Below are positions 1 to 10,887 of a stretch of 64,000 bases of DNA, in pieces. Origin of the DNA: Parazoarcus communis (lineage in GTDB: Bacteria > Pseudomonadota > Gammaproteobacteria > Burkholderiales > Rhodocyclaceae); the NCBI RefSeq assembly GCF_003111665.1, contig NZ_CP022188.1:2232001-2296000 (forward strand). Direction: 5' to 3'. Numbering within the stretch: position 1 is the stretch's first letter; every line of letters begins with the position of its first letter. A model generated the notes under the pieces. It made no database searches and was not told the origin of the DNA. It saw only the letters and a list, made by a program, of their open reading frames with translations. The position numbers and the translations under genes were made by a program.

Positions 1-547
1 TGTGGATCGTGTTGCCTTCGCGGGTGATGCCGGCATGGCGCACGTTCTTGTCGCGCATCAGGGTACGCAGGTCACCGGTGGTGGAGTCGAGGCGCTTGGT
101 GAGTGCCCCGGGCATGTCTACCTGAAGCAGAAAGTGCACGCCGCCTCGCAGGTCGAGGCCCAGATACATCGGCAAGGCGTGGATCGAGGTCAGCCAGGCC
201 GGCGAGGCCGACAACAGGTTGAGGGCGACAACGTAGGACGGATCCTGCGGATCGGGGTTGAAGGCGCGCTCGATGGCGTCCTTGGCCCGGATCTGGACGT
301 CGGTGCTGGCAAAGCGGGCGCGAACGCCCGAGATATCCGAGAAAATTCCGTTGTGCTCGATGCCGGCGCTACGCAGCACCTCGGCAACGCGGTCGGTGAC
401 GGTGGCGGGATCAAGCTTGAGCGTGGCCTTTCCGCTCGACACCTGAACCGCGGGCACCTCACCGTAGAAGTTCGGCAATGTGTAGATCAGGCCCCATAGC
501 AGGACGAGCCCGATGAGGATGTTCTTCCAGAGTGGATAGCGATTCAT
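1..547 (-). CDS. secD: Protein translocase subunit SecD (N-terminal part)
   Basis: Inner-membrane subunit that, with SecF and YajC, uses the proton gradient to help pull proteins through SecYEG. The minus strand from an ATG at 547 reads MNRYPLWKNILIGLVLLWGL, a first membrane helix, then a periplasmic part ending near the window edge in YLGLDLRGGVHFLLQVD, the conserved SecD signature. About 182 codons are present; the family has roughly 600 residues, so the rest lies to the left. It is the last visible gene of the queA-tgt-yajC-secD series, the usual order in proteobacteria. The 5' part overlaps no other gene and the identification is firm; only the far end is missing because of the window edge. 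Confidence 0.93.
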   Translation of the reverse strand, partial: MNRYPLWKNILIGLVLLWGLIYTLPNFYGEVPAVQVSSGKATLKLDPATVTDRVAEVLRSAGIEHNGIFSDISGVRARFASTDVQIRAKDAIERAFNPDPQDPSYVVALNLLSASPAWLTSIHALPMYLGLDLRGGVHFLLQVDMPGALTKRLDSTTGDLRTLMRDKNVRHAGITREGNTIH

Positions 548-663
548 TGTGGAGGGCAGTGCGTTGAGGATGAGGCTGTCCGGAATCAGGGCCGGTCATG
601 CGCCCGCCTTTCGGACAACGTAAAAGGCATCCCCTGCGCCTCGGCAGCGCGGGAGTGTCGGTA

Positions 664-688
664 CGGAGGCGGCAGAGCGCCGCCTCCG
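664..688. other. Perfect hairpin in the yajC-secD gap
   Basis: A 10-bp perfect inverted repeat (arms 664-673 and 679-688, five-base loop) lies between the yajC stop and the secD start. No run of T follows on either strand, so it is more likely an mRNA-stability or processing element than a terminator. Function is inference. Confidence 0.4.
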
Positions 689-700
689 CTAAGGCAATGC

Positions 701-1024
701 TCAGAGTGCCTTCAGCGTGCCCTTGGGCAGCACCGTGGCAACGGCATTCTTCTGCACGGCGACAACGGTGTTGGGCGCGACCTCGACCTGCACGAAGCTG
801 TCGTTCACTTCGGTGACGCGGCCTGCGATACCGCCGCCAGTGACGACTTCATCACCCTTGCCCAGCGCTTCAACCATGGCCTTGTGTTCCTTGGCCTTCT
901 TCATCTGCGGCCGAATCATCAGGAACCACAGCACCACGAACATCAGGATCAGCGGCAGCATGCCCATCAGGCCACCGGTAGGATCGGCGCCTGCGGCCTG
1001 AGCGTATGCGTTGGAAATCAGCAC
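701..1024 (-). CDS. yajC: Preprotein translocase accessory subunit YajC
   Basis: Small single-pass membrane protein that binds SecDF in the holotranslocon. It has 107 residues, as usual for YajC. A short N-terminal stretch is followed by one membrane helix (about residues 20-40, MLPLILMFVVLWFLMI), then RPQMKKAKEHK and the cytoplasmic domain with GDEVVTGGGIAGRV, the family signature. The start codon is GTG at 1024-1022, chosen because a GGAG Shine-Dalgarno lies about eight bases upstream. It sits between tgt (68 bp upstream) and secD (about 150 bp downstream). An extended -10 promoter in the tgt-yajC gap suggests yajC-secD can be transcribed apart from queA-tgt. Confidence 0.95.
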   Translation of the reverse strand: MLISNAYAQAAGADPTGGLMGMLPLILMFVVLWFLMIRPQMKKAKEHKAMVEALGKGDEVVTGGGIAGRVTEVNDSFVQVEVAPNTVVAVQKNAVATVLPKGTLKAL

Positions 1025-1056
1025 GTTGTTACTCCAAAGTTGGCAAAAAGCGTTGA

Positions 1057-1064
1057 ATTATAGC
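1057..1064 (-). promoter_or_regulatory. Extended -10 promoter ahead of yajC-secD
   Basis: On the minus strand the tgt-yajC gap reads TGCTATAAT, a perfect extended -10 element (TGnTATAAT), about 33 bases before the yajC GTG. No good -35 is seen, which extended -10 promoters tolerate. A hairpin with GCAGCG/CGCTGC arms (about 1064-1082) just upstream overlaps the spacer and could be the tgt 3' end structure. Confidence 0.45.
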
Positions 1065-1092
1065 AGCGAAGCATGCGCTGCCTTGGTGAGGA

Positions 1093-3229
<2,137 letters not shown>

Positions 3230-3290
3230 CAATTCACCGTAACGGCTTGCCGCAATCGGTCTTGTTCAGTGATAATGCGTGCCCTTCCCT

Positions 3291-3377
3291 GCCGGGATGG
3301 CGGAATCGGTAGACGCAGCGGATTCAAAATCCGCCGCTGGTAACAGTGTGAGGGTTCGAGTCCCTCTCCCGGCACCA
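3291..3377 (+). tRNA. leuX: tRNA-Leu (anticodon CAA)
   Basis: An 87-nt class II tRNA. The acceptor stem pairs GCCGGGA (3291-3297) with TCCCGGC (3367-3373), followed by discriminator A and an encoded CCA (3375-3377). The anticodon arm is GCGGA / TTCAAAA / TCCGC with anticodon CAA at 3325-3327, decoding UUG. A long variable arm (about 3334-3347) and GGTTCGAGTCC T-arm are present. The symbol is by analogy to the E. coli tRNA-Leu(CAA). Confidence 0.97.
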
Positions 3378-3536
3378 GGCAAGGCAGCACGCATCGAAAG
3401 CGGCGGATTCTAGCAGCTTTCGCAGGCGGGCTTGGCCTCTGCCACCTTTCCCCCCGCGTTGCCCCCTTCTCCAGCATGGTTCGCCCCGGTTGACACCGCA
3501 TGCGGGCGCATGATCCTGTCGGGACGTGTCGAATGT

Positions 3537-4445
3537 TCACGACGTCGTGTCGGCGGAGTCCGATTGCATCGGCCCTGCATTGCTGATCGCACGGACTGCG
3601 GGATGCGTCAGCCGGCGCTCCACGGAAATCGCATAGAAGGATTCCCTGACGCTGTCGGCCGTGCCCAGGCGTTGTACGCCGTGCTGCCTGCATACCTCGT
3701 CGGAAATCAGGTCGGCCGAGGGAAAGATGCCGACACCGGCCTCCCCGAAAGCCTTCATCAGTGCGCTGTCGTCGAACTCTCCGACGATTCGCGGATGCAC
3801 CTTGTGATCTTCGAGCCAGCGCAACAAGGGGCGCCGTACCGCGGCATCGGCGCCCGGCAGCAACATGGGCGCGCCATGCAGGCAGGCGGGGAAGGGGCCT
3901 TTGAGACTGGCCGAGAGGGCCGGCGTGGCAAAGAAGCTGACCGGCGACTCGCCCAGCTTGTGGCTGTAGCCGCGCACGTCCATATTTGGTGGCAGCGGGC
4001 TGTCGGCCAGCACCACGTCCAGCTTGTGGACGGCCAGTTCGCCAAGCAACTGGTCGAGCTTGTTTTCGCGGCACACGATGCGCATCGGTTCGGGCAGGGC
4101 GATCGAGGGGGCGAGCAGGACATAGGCAATTGCCTTGGGCACAACGTCGGAGACCCCGACACGGAAGGGCAGTGCGCGGCCGGCCGAGCGCGTGCTGAGG
4201 GCGTCTTCGAGTTCGGTGCCGAGGCGGAAGATTTCCTCTGCGTAGTCGAGCACCATGTCACCGGTTTCGGTCAGCACCAGGCGTCGCCCCTGGCGGCGAA
4301 ACAGGTTGACGCCGAGTGTGGTCTCAAGGGCAGCAATCTGGCCTGACAGCGTCTGCGGTGCGAGGCCGGTGCGCTCGCTGGCCCTGACCACGCCGCCGGC
4401 ACGTGCCACGCTCCAGAAATGGTGAAGCTGCTTGAAGTTGATCAT
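3537..4445 (-). CDS. nhaR: LysR-family transcriptional regulator, NhaR-like
   Basis: DNA-binding regulator with an N-terminal winged helix-turn-helix (about residues 1-60: MINFKQLHHFWSVARAGGVV, then ASERTGLAPQTLSGQIAALE) and a periplasmic-binding-like effector domain. The N-terminus resembles NhaR (INYNHLYYFW) more than most LysR proteins, and NhaR activates sodium/proton antiporter genes in enterics. No antiporter is in the window, so the target is unknown. I chose the ATG at 4445 (302 residues) because it matches the family start; a longer reading frame to 4574 would run into the divergent gene. A long inverted repeat in the divergent gap is a candidate autoregulatory operator. Confidence 0.8.
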   Translation of the reverse strand: MINFKQLHHFWSVARAGGVVRASERTGLAPQTLSGQIAALETTLGVNLFRRQGRRLVLTETGDMVLDYAEEIFRLGTELEDALSTRSAGRALPFRVGVSDVVPKAIAYVLLAPSIALPEPMRIVCRENKLDQLLGELAVHKLDVVLADSPLPPNMDVRGYSHKLGESPVSFFATPALSASLKGPFPACLHGAPMLLPGADAAVRRPLLRWLEDHKVHPRIVGEFDDSALMKAFGEAGVGIFPSADLISDEVCRQHGVQRLGTADSVRESFYAISVERRLTHPAVRAISNAGPMQSDSADTTS

Positions 4446-4453
4446 GTGTATAT

Positions 4454-4504
4454 TGTTCGATAAAACCAGATGAAAATTCAGTTGAACCCGGAGTTTATCG
4501 AACA
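4454..4504. promoter_or_regulatory. Inverted repeat operator candidate between nhaR-like and hpf-like genes
   Basis: TGTTCGATAAA (4454-4464) and TTTATCGAACA (4494-4504) are perfect 11-bp inverted copies with centres 40 bp apart, in the gap between divergent genes. Two half-sites about four helical turns apart suit a LysR-type tetramer that loops or bends DNA. A partial third copy (TTTCGAACA) lies near 4940-4948, upstream of the Bax-inhibitor gene. Assignment to the LysR protein is inference. Confidence 0.5.
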
Positions 4505-4572
4505 GTCTGAGCCTTAGCATCCGAACTGTGTATTGCAGGGCGGTCATTGCACCAGACAAAGGAGACTCAGAC

Positions 4573-4920
4573 ATGCGAATCGATCTGCATTGTGACGGCG
4601 TTGAAGCGGCTCCCGGTTTGCAGGACTACGTGGCGCGGAGGATGCGCTTTGCTGTCGGCAAATTCAGGGATCACATCCAGTGGGCCCGGATCAAGGTGGC
4701 CGACGTGAATGGACCGCGGGGTGGCGCGGACAAGCGCTGTGTGGTCCAGTTGCGCTTGCGCAACCTGCCGGACGTGGTATTCGCGATCACCCAGCTCGAT
4801 GTCAGGGCGGCGGTCGATGAGGCGGCGGACAGGGTTTCGCGCGTACTCGCCCAGCGCCTGCGACGTAACCGGCGCGTGGATCACACCCGCTGCGCCGCGC
4901 TGATCGAAGCGCCCGTTTGA
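4573..4920 (+). CDS. HPF/RaiA-family ribosome-associated protein
   Basis: A 115-residue protein beginning MRIDLHCDGVEAAPGLQDYV, which matches the start of the ribosome hibernation factor / sigma-54 modulation fold (a short beta strand, then a helix carrying YVARRMRFAVGKFRDHI). The middle strand IKVADVNGPRGGADKRCVVQLRL follows the usual pattern. It lacks the long C-terminal domain of long HPF and is probably a short ribosome-binding stress protein. The ATG at 4573 has AAAGGAGA about eight bases upstream. It diverges from the nhaR-like gene. Which HPF subtype it is cannot be told from sequence alone. Confidence 0.75.
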   Translation: MRIDLHCDGVEAAPGLQDYVARRMRFAVGKFRDHIQWARIKVADVNGPRGGADKRCVVQLRLRNLPDVVFAITQLDVRAAVDEAADRVSRVLAQRLRRNRRVDHTRCAALIEAPV

Positions 4921-4998
4921 GCACGCTTTTAGCGTTTATATTTCGAACAAATCAAAACTAGACTACGGCATTGCCGCTTGTTTCAAGGAGAATCACAG

Positions 4999-5664
4999 AT
5001 GGAAAATCGCATTGCCTCGATGAACCGGTCGGAAGCCTCGGTGCTGTCGACCAACAAGGTCATCCGCAACACCTACATGCTGCTGTCGCTGACGCTGGCG
5101 TTTTCGGCGGTGACTGCAGGCGCCTCGATGGCGTTCGGGCTGCCGCATCCGGGCCTGATCCTGACGCTGGTCGGCTATTTCGGCCTGCTGTTCCTGACAA
5201 CCAAGTTCCGTAACAGCAGTCTGGGCATTCTGTTCGTCTTCGCGCTGACCGGGTTCATGGGTTACACCCTTGGCCCGATCATCTCGCACTACCTGTCCAT
5301 GCCCAACGGCAGTCAGGTCGTGATGCAGGCGATGGGGGGCACGGCGGCGATTTTCCTTGGCCTGTCGGGCTATGCGCTGACTACGCGCAAGGACTTCTCC
5401 TTCATGGGCGGCTTCCTGATGGTTGGCATCCTGGTTGCCTTCCTTGCGGGTCTGGGCGCGGTGTTCTTTGAAATGCCCGGCCTGTCGCTTGCCGTGTCGG
5501 CGATGTTCGTGATGCTGATGTCGGGCCTGATCCTGTACGAGACCAGCAACATCATCCATGGTGGCGAAACCAACTACGTGATGGCGACGGTCACGCTGTA
5601 CGTGACGATCTACAACCTCTTCACCAGCCTTCTGCATCTGCTGGGTTTCATGAACAACGACTGA
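4999..5664 (+). CDS. Bax inhibitor-1 / YccA family integral membrane protein
   Basis: Multi-pass inner-membrane protein of 221 residues with about seven hydrophobic helices (first near residues 27-50, TYMLLSLTLAFSAVTAGASM). The family includes E. coli YccA, a modulator of FtsH protease, and YbhL; some members behave as pH-gated calcium leak channels. The C-terminal region with SGLILYETSNIIHGGETNYV, then a last helix (YNLFTSLLHLLGF) is the family signature with conserved acidic residues. The ATG at 4999 has AAGGAG at 4985-4990. It stands alone between the hpf-like gene and accA and is followed by a hairpin at 5698-5718. Confidence 0.9.
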   Translation: MENRIASMNRSEASVLSTNKVIRNTYMLLSLTLAFSAVTAGASMAFGLPHPGLILTLVGYFGLLFLTTKFRNSSLGILFVFALTGFMGYTLGPIISHYLSMPNGSQVVMQAMGGTAAIFLGLSGYALTTRKDFSFMGGFLMVGILVAFLAGLGAVFFEMPGLSLAVSAMFVMLMSGLILYETSNIIHGGETNYVMATVTLYVTIYNLFTSLLHLLGFMNND

Positions 5665-5685
5665 CGCGCCTGCTGACTGCAAACC

Positions 5686-5718
5686 GGGGCGACTTCCGCA
5701 AAGGGGTCGCCCCTTTGC
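5686..5718 (+). terminator. Two mutually exclusive hairpins downstream of the Bax-inhibitor gene
   Basis: GCAAAGGGG/CCCCTTTGC (5698-5706 with 5710-5718, loop TCG) forms a 9-bp hairpin followed by ATTTG. An alternative pairing GGGGCGAC (5686-5693) with GTCGCCCC (5706-5713) uses the same bases. The T-tract is poor, so termination is plausible but not certain. Confidence 0.45.
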
Positions 5719-5791
5719 ATTTGTGCTTGCTGCGGCCGAGAGCTGCGCGAGCGGTTACAATGGATGACTTTTTTTCAACGGGAAAGGTCCC

Positions 5792-6757
5792 ATGAAGACC
5801 ACCTTTCTGGACTTCGAACAGTCGATTGCCGAGCTTGAAGGCAAGATCGAACAGTTGCGTTTCGTGCAGGACGACTCTGCGGTGGACATCTCCGAGGAGA
5901 TCGGCCGACTCGAGGCCAAGAGCCACACGATGACCAAGGATCTCTACGGCAAGCTCACGCCGTGGCAGATCGCGCAGGTCGCACGCCATCCGCAGCGTCC
6001 TTACACGCTGGACTATGTCCAGCATATCTTCACCGATTTCGAAGAGCTGCACGGCGATCGCGCCTTTGCCGACGACAAGGCAATCGTGGGTGGTCTGGCG
6101 CGCTTCAATGGCCAGAGTTGCGTGGTCATCGGCCACCAGAAAGGGCGCGATACCAAAGAAAAGATCGTGCGCAACTTCGGCATGCCGCGGCCCGAGGGTT
6201 ACCGCAAGGCCATGCGGCTGATGAAGCTGGCGGAGAAATTCGGCCTGCCGGTGTTCACTTTCGTCGATACACCGGGCGCCTATCCGGGCATCGGTGCCGA
6301 GGAGCGTGGGCAGTCCGAGGCCATCGGCCACAACCTCTACGTGATGGCCGAGCTCAAGGTGCCGCTGATCTGCACGATCATCGGCGAAGGCGGCTCGGGT
6401 GGCGCGCTGGCGATTGCCGTCGGCGACCAGGTGATGATGCTGCAGTATTCCACCTACTCGGTGATCTCCCCCGAAGGCTGCGCCTCCATCTTGTGGAAGA
6501 GCGCGGACAAGGCGTCGGAAGCGGCAGAAACCATGGGTATTACGGCTGCTCGCCTGAAGTCGCTGGGCCTGATCGACAAGATCGTCAACGAGCCCGTGGG
6601 TGGTGCGCACCGCGATCATCGTGCGATGGCGCAGAGCCTGAAGCGCGCGCTGACCGATGCCTTGCGTCAGGTCGATTCGATGACGCCTGCCGATCTGGTG
6701 GCGCAGCGGATCGAGAAGCTGATGGGTTACGGCCGCTACAAGGAACAGGCAGCCTGA
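5792..6757 (+). CDS. accA: Acetyl-CoA carboxylase carboxyltransferase subunit alpha
   Basis: Alpha subunit of the carboxyltransferase that, with AccD, moves CO2 from biotin-carrier protein to acetyl-CoA, giving malonyl-CoA for fatty acid synthesis. The 321 residues are the normal length. It starts [20 protein letters not shown] and holds the crotonase-fold core with [40 protein letters not shown], and [15 protein letters not shown], which bind the CoA ester. It ends [14 protein letters not shown]. Its TGA at 6755-6757 overlaps the probable CTG start of tilS, the common accA-tilS pairing. Confidence 0.98.
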   Translation: MKTTFLDFEQSIAELEGKIEQLRFVQDDSAVDISEEIGRLEAKSHTMTKDLYGKLTPWQIAQVARHPQRPYTLDYVQHIFTDFEELHGDRAFADDKAIVGGLARFNGQSCVVIGHQKGRDTKEKIVRNFGMPRPEGYRKAMRLMKLAEKFGLPVFTFVDTPGAYPGIGAEERGQSEAIGHNLYVMAELKVPLICTIIGEGGSGGALAIAVGDQVMMLQYSTYSVISPEGCASILWKSADKASEAAETMGITAARLKSLGLIDKIVNEPVGGAHRDHRAMAQSLKRALTDALRQVDSMTPADLVAQRIEKLMGYGRYKEQAA

Positions 6758-8085
6758 GTACATCCCCGCTACAGGCAGCAGCGGCCGTCCTTGAGGCGGC
6801 TGGCGTCGGGGCGCGTAGCCGCTTGTGCTGTGCGCTCTCCGGCGGGGTTGATTCGATCGTTCTGCTGGACCTGCTGGCGGGCTTGCAGTCGCGCTTTGGC
6901 CATGCGCTGTGTGCGGCGCATGTGAACCATGGTCTGAACCCTGCAGCCAGCGCCTGGCAGGCACACTGCACAGCACTGTGCAGTCACCGCGGTATTCCCT
7001 TCATTGCGTTTACGGTCGATGTCGCACGCGACGACCACGAGGGGCTGGAGTCTGCGGCGCGCAAGGCCCGACACGCCGTTCTGGAGACGGTGGAGTGTGA
7101 CTGGCTGGTGTTTGGCCATCACCGCGACGATCAGGCTGAAACGGTTCTGTTTCGCCTTTTTCGTGGAACCGGCTTGCGTGGCGCGAGCGCCATGGTGGCC
7201 GTCGAGCCCGGAGCGGAAGGTCGTGCAGGGCGTCTGCGCCCGATGCTGGGCTTCGGCCGTGCGGACATCCGCGACTGGGCTCATGCGCACGCACTGACCT
7301 GGGTCGAGGACGACAGCAATACCGACTGTCGCTTTGCGCGCAACGACATTCGCCATCGTATTCTGCCGGCGATCGAAACCGCCTATCCCTCAGCTTCAGC
7401 CTCGATTGCACGGGCTGCGGCGCATTTCAGAGAAGCCAGCGATCTGCTCGACGAGCTTGCCGCCAGCGATGAGCACGCCTGCGGCGGCCGCATGCTGAGG
7501 CGGGATGGCGTGCTTGCGCTGTCTGATGCGCGGGTCGCCAATCTGTTGCGCTGGCAGGCCCGCCGCTGCGGCATGCCAGCCCCCTCCCGTGCGCGCCTGC
7601 TGGAGGCTTTGCGCCAACTGCGTGCTGCGCCTGCAGTGCGACCGCTTTATTTTCCGCTCGGCGATCTGGCCTGCTGTGCCTACCGCGGTGAGGTCTGGCT
7701 GGAGTCCGTGGGGGGCGGCCTGCCGGCGCCTTGTCACTGGGGCGGAACGGCGGCTGTCGAGAAGCCGTGGGGCGATGGCAGGGTGGTGTTCAGCGCGGCA
7801 AAGGGTCGCGGCATTGCCCGTGCTGCGCTGGATCAGGCAGCGAAGCTGAGTCTGGTGACGCGCTCGGCGGGCCTGCGCATGCGCCTGGCGCCGGAACGGC
7901 CCAGTCGCACGTTCAAGAATCTGTGCCAGGAGGCCGGCATCCCGGCGTGGATGCGCGACCGTCTGCCTGTGCTGGAGGTCGACGGCAGCGTGGCCTGGAT
8001 CGGCGGTATCGGCATCGACGCGGCTTTTGCCTGCCCGCCCGGGGATGAGGGTTTCGTGCCTGAGTGGGTGCCGGTCAGCTCCTGA
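6754..8085 (+). CDS. tilS: tRNA(Ile)-lysidine synthetase TilS, probable CTG start
   Basis: ATP-dependent enzyme that adds lysine to C34 of tRNA-Ile(CAU), changing its decoding from AUG to AUA; essential in most bacteria. The PP-loop ATPase motif SGGVDS is at about residues 29-34, followed by [33 protein letters not shown] and [11 protein letters not shown]; the C-terminal TilS domain ends the protein (443 residues). The frame stays open upstream into accA, but no ATG, GTG or TTG lies at the expected position. The best candidate is CTG at 6754, overlapping the accA stop as CTGA with AAGGA about ten bases upstream. TTG at 6823 would leave too short an N-terminus. The 3' end overlaps dctR tail to tail by 11 bp. 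Confidence 0.92.
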   Translation: MSTSPLQAAAAVLEAAGVGARSRLCCALSGGVDSIVLLDLLAGLQSRFGHALCAAHVNHGLNPAASAWQAHCTALCSHRGIPFIAFTVDVARDDHEGLESAARKARHAVLETVECDWLVFGHHRDDQAETVLFRLFRGTGLRGASAMVAVEPGAEGRAGRLRPMLGFGRADIRDWAHAHALTWVEDDSNTDCRFARNDIRHRILPAIETAYPSASASIARAAAHFREASDLLDELAASDEHACGGRMLRRDGVLALSDARVANLLRWQARRCGMPAPSRARLLEALRQLRAAPAVRPLYFPLGDLACCAYRGEVWLESVGGGLPAPCHWGGTAAVEKPWGDGRVVFSAAKGRGIARAALDQAAKLSLVTRSAGLRMRLAPERPSRTFKNLCQEAGIPAWMRDRLPVLEVDGSVAWIGGIGIDAAFACPPGDEGFVPEWVPVSS

Positions 8086-8680
8086 GCGTAGTCAGCATCT
8101 GCGCCAGTTCGACCGCAGAGCGCACCTGCATCTTGTCGAACACCCGTGACCGGTGTGCCTCGACGGTGCGCATCGAGATCGATAGGTCGTCGGCAATGAC
8201 CTTGTTGAATTTCCCTTCCAGAATCAGCTCCATGACCTCACGTTCGCGTGCCGTCAGCGTGGCCAGTCTGGCCTCGACCGTGTCGCGATCGGCTGCGGCC
8301 TGCTGGCTGGCGGCGTCGCGGTCGAACGCGCGCTGCACATGCTCGATCAGGTCGTTGTCGTTGAACGGTTTTTCGATGAAGTCGAAGGCGCCTTTCTTGA
8401 GTGCGCTCACCGCCATGGGTACGTCGCCGTGACCGGTGATGAAGATCACCGGCAAGGTGCAGTTGCGTTCGATGAGCACGTCGAAGCACTCCAGGCCGCT
8501 CATGCCCTCCATGCGGATGTCGAGCACGATGCAGCCGCGCCATTCGGGCTGCCAGGCTGCGAGAAACGCTTCAGCGCCGGGCCATATCCGGCATGCCACG
8601 CCGCGGGTCCGGAACTGCCACTGCAGGGCATCGCGAATGGCTTCGTCGTCGTCGATGATGTGGGCGCAAGCCTGGGTCAT
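8075..8680 (-). CDS. dctR: FixJ-type response regulator, DctR-like
   Basis: Two-component response regulator of 201 residues. The receiver domain (about 1-120) has the acidic pocket DDDE at 10-13, phospho-acceptor Asp54 in IVLDIRM, and the conserved Lys in EKPF. A LuxR-type helix-turn-helix follows (LTAREREVMELILEGKFNKV, then AHRSRVFDKMQVRSAVEL). Its ATG overlaps the stop of the histidine kinase gene by ATGA, so the pair is translationally coupled, and the TRAP transporter dctPQM diverges from it. This arrangement matches DctS/DctR control of C4-dicarboxylate uptake; the ligand is inferred from context. Confidence 0.85.
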   Translation of the reverse strand: MTQACAHIIDDDEAIRDALQWQFRTRGVACRIWPGAEAFLAAWQPEWRGCIVLDIRMEGMSGLECFDVLIERNCTLPVIFITGHGDVPMAVSALKKGAFDFIEKPFNDNDLIEHVQRAFDRDAASQQAAADRDTVEARLATLTAREREVMELILEGKFNKVIADDLSISMRTVEAHRSRVFDKMQVRSAVELAQMLTTLRS

Positions 8681-10716
8681 TGGCGTTCTACCGGTAGCGA
8701 AAGGATGAAGATGGTACCGCCTGAAGGGTTTGGCTCAAACGTCAGGCGGCCATGGTGGAGTTCGGCAATCGAGCGACAGATGTTGAGTCCCATGCCCATG
8801 CCTTCCTCCTTGGTGGTGAAAAAGGGCTGGAAGAGGCGGGCTGCAGACTCTGCATCAATGCCGGCACCGCGGTCGCAGACCTGTACTTCCATCATGCTCC
8901 CGGTGCTGTGGGTGCGGATGCGCACTTCCCGCAATGCGGCAGGCGTACTGCGCATCGCATCCATGCCGTTACGCACGAGGTTCACGAGGATCTGCTCGAT
9001 CATGACCGGGTCTGCCGTCACCATGGGCGGGTTCGGTCGCAGCTCGGTGGTGATGCGCATCCGGCGTTTGCGCGCATCAGCCTCGATGAGGCCGACCGCC
9101 TCGACGATGATGGCGTTAAGGTCGACGGTTTCACGCTTCGGTTCGGAGCGGCGCACGAAGTCATGCACGCGGCGGATGATCTCGCCCGCACGACGCGCCT
9201 GGCGGCCAATCTTCTCGTGGATCTCGCGCAACTCGGCAGGATCAATCTCGCTCGCATCGAGACGGTTGATGCAGCCGCTGTTGTAGCTGGCAATGGCGGC
9301 CAGCGGCTGGTTCAGTTCGTGTGCCAGCGTGGAGGCCATTTCACCCATGGTGACCAGGCGCGAGGTGGCCTGCAGGCGTTCTTCCTGCTGGCGTGCAAGT
9401 TCGCGCGCCCGCTTCTGCTCGGTGATGTCCAGTACCGAGCCCATCCAGCCGTTGTCGCGTCCTTCCGCATCGATCAGGGGCGCTTCGAAGATCAGGGCGT
9501 CGAAGCGCTCCCCGTTCTTGCGCCGCAGCGAGACCTCGAGGCCGTCCACCGGCGTGCCGGCCGACATCACGTTGTCGTGAACTTCCAGTGTGCGGTCGAT
9601 CTGGTCCGGGTCCCAGTAAGGCATGGGTGGCGTGGCGCCGATCAGCTCGTCGGCGCTGTATCCGGTCATGCGGCAGAAGGCCGGATTGACGTGGGTGATG
9701 CGGCCTTCATGGTCGCGCGCCCTCAGTCCGGTGATGACCGAGTCCTCCATGGCCTTGCGAAACGCGGATTCCCGCCTCAATGCCTGTTCGGCGGCCTGAC
9801 GGCGCGCAAGCTGGCGTCGCAATTGCCAGGTGCTCCATACGATGACGGTTCCAAAGAGCACGATGGAGGCAATCAGCAGGACCAGCACCCACCGGGTTTC
9901 GCCCTTGTAGGCCGTGATCTGCAGCATCAGGCCGCGCCCCGGGGGGTCGAAGGGGGTGGTGTAGCTCAGGTGGGAAGCAAGCGGTGCAATCTTGGACTTT
10001 GCTGCAATTTCCTGTCCGTCCGGATCGAGCACCGCAACGCGGTATCGCTCCGAGAACCACCACGGCAATTCGCGGGAAACAAGATCGGAGAGTGAGTAGA
10101 CCGCCACGACCACGCCCAGAAACGCATCGTCCGACCACGCGGGAACATGTACTTCGAAGTGGTACCTGTCGTTGACCACCGGGTAGGCCGGGCCATAGAC
10201 CGGCCGTCCGAGCCCGCGTGCAAGGGTCATGCCCGATTCCGAGGGAACTGCGCCGTCGGCCTCGCCAACCAGGCCGCGGTCCTGAGCAGGGGGCAGGGAC
10301 CCCTTGAGCTCGCCATCCTTGTCGAGCCACAGCACGCGGACGATGCCGCGATCCTGGCTCATCAGCTGGCGCAATTGTGCCTCGGTCTGACCCGACGGTC
10401 GCCCGGCGCTGAGCAGGAGCTCCGGGCCGATCTGCAACAGCAGGGCCTCGTTACGATCGAGCTGAAAGCGCAGGTTCTGCTCCATCCACAGGACATCGGT
10501 GAGCAGCGTCGTCTGCTGCTCCTCGGCGTCGTACTGCCGTGTGAGCCAGACCAGCAGCACAATGGTTGCGAGGAACAGGGTGAGGAAAAAATACGGAAGG
10601 CGACCGATCCAGCGGTTGCGCGTGGTGTTCTGGGGGTCGGAGGGGGGGAGCATTACGCGGATGTTGGACCTTGGCTTGAAATCGGCTGCATTGACGATGT
10701 TTATGCCCGCATCCAT
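8677..10716 (-). CDS. dctS: PAS-domain sensor histidine kinase, DctS-like
   Basis: Membrane sensor kinase partnering the DctR-like regulator. From the ATG at 10716 (679 residues) it has a first membrane helix (about residues 40-58, YFFLTLFLATIVLLVW), a large periplasmic sensing domain (about 60-275), a second helix (WVLVLLIASIVLFGTVIVW), a PAS domain (VNPAFCRMTGYSADELIG), a phospho-acceptor helix with HELNQPLAAIASYNSG, and an ATPase domain with LVNLVRNGMDAM, DRGAGI and GMGLNICRSIAELHHG. Other possible starts are TTG at 10737 and ATG at 10653; none has a convincing ribosome-binding site. It diverges from dctP, consistent with sensing dicarboxylates in the periplasm. Confidence 0.85.
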   Translation of the reverse strand: MDAGINIVNAADFKPRSNIRVMLPPSDPQNTTRNRWIGRLPYFFLTLFLATIVLLVWLTRQYDAEEQQTTLLTDVLWMEQNLRFQLDRNEALLLQIGPELLLSAGRPSGQTEAQLRQLMSQDRGIVRVLWLDKDGELKGSLPPAQDRGLVGEADGAVPSESGMTLARGLGRPVYGPAYPVVNDRYHFEVHVPAWSDDAFLGVVVAVYSLSDLVSRELPWWFSERYRVAVLDPDGQEIAAKSKIAPLASHLSYTTPFDPPGRGLMLQITAYKGETRWVLVLLIASIVLFGTVIVWSTWQLRRQLARRQAAEQALRRESAFRKAMEDSVITGLRARDHEGRITHVNPAFCRMTGYSADELIGATPPMPYWDPDQIDRTLEVHDNVMSAGTPVDGLEVSLRRKNGERFDALIFEAPLIDAEGRDNGWMGSVLDITEQKRARELARQQEERLQATSRLVTMGEMASTLAHELNQPLAAIASYNSGCINRLDASEIDPAELREIHEKIGRQARRAGEIIRRVHDFVRRSEPKRETVDLNAIIVEAVGLIEADARKRRMRITTELRPNPPMVTADPVMIEQILVNLVRNGMDAMRSTPAALREVRIRTHSTGSMMEVQVCDRGAGIDAESAARLFQPFFTTKEEGMGMGLNICRSIAELHHGRLTFEPNPSGGTIFILSLPVERQ

Positions 10717-10887
10717 CGGATTTGCGGTATTCCACAATTGCGATCATATTTCCGATCGACCAGTATGCTCACACTTTACGGCGGGTTTGGCCGTCCTTGA
10801 AGTCTCGTATGCCGGTGTGTAAGACATGCCGTTATCGAGTCGAAAACGCATTCAGTGCGTCAGTTTCTCAATTGGAGGAGATGGGTA

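Noticed and set aside
4446..4574. Longer N-terminus for the NhaR-like protein
   Set aside because: It would cover the divergent promoter region and reach the start of the neighbouring gene; the shorter start matches the LysR family.
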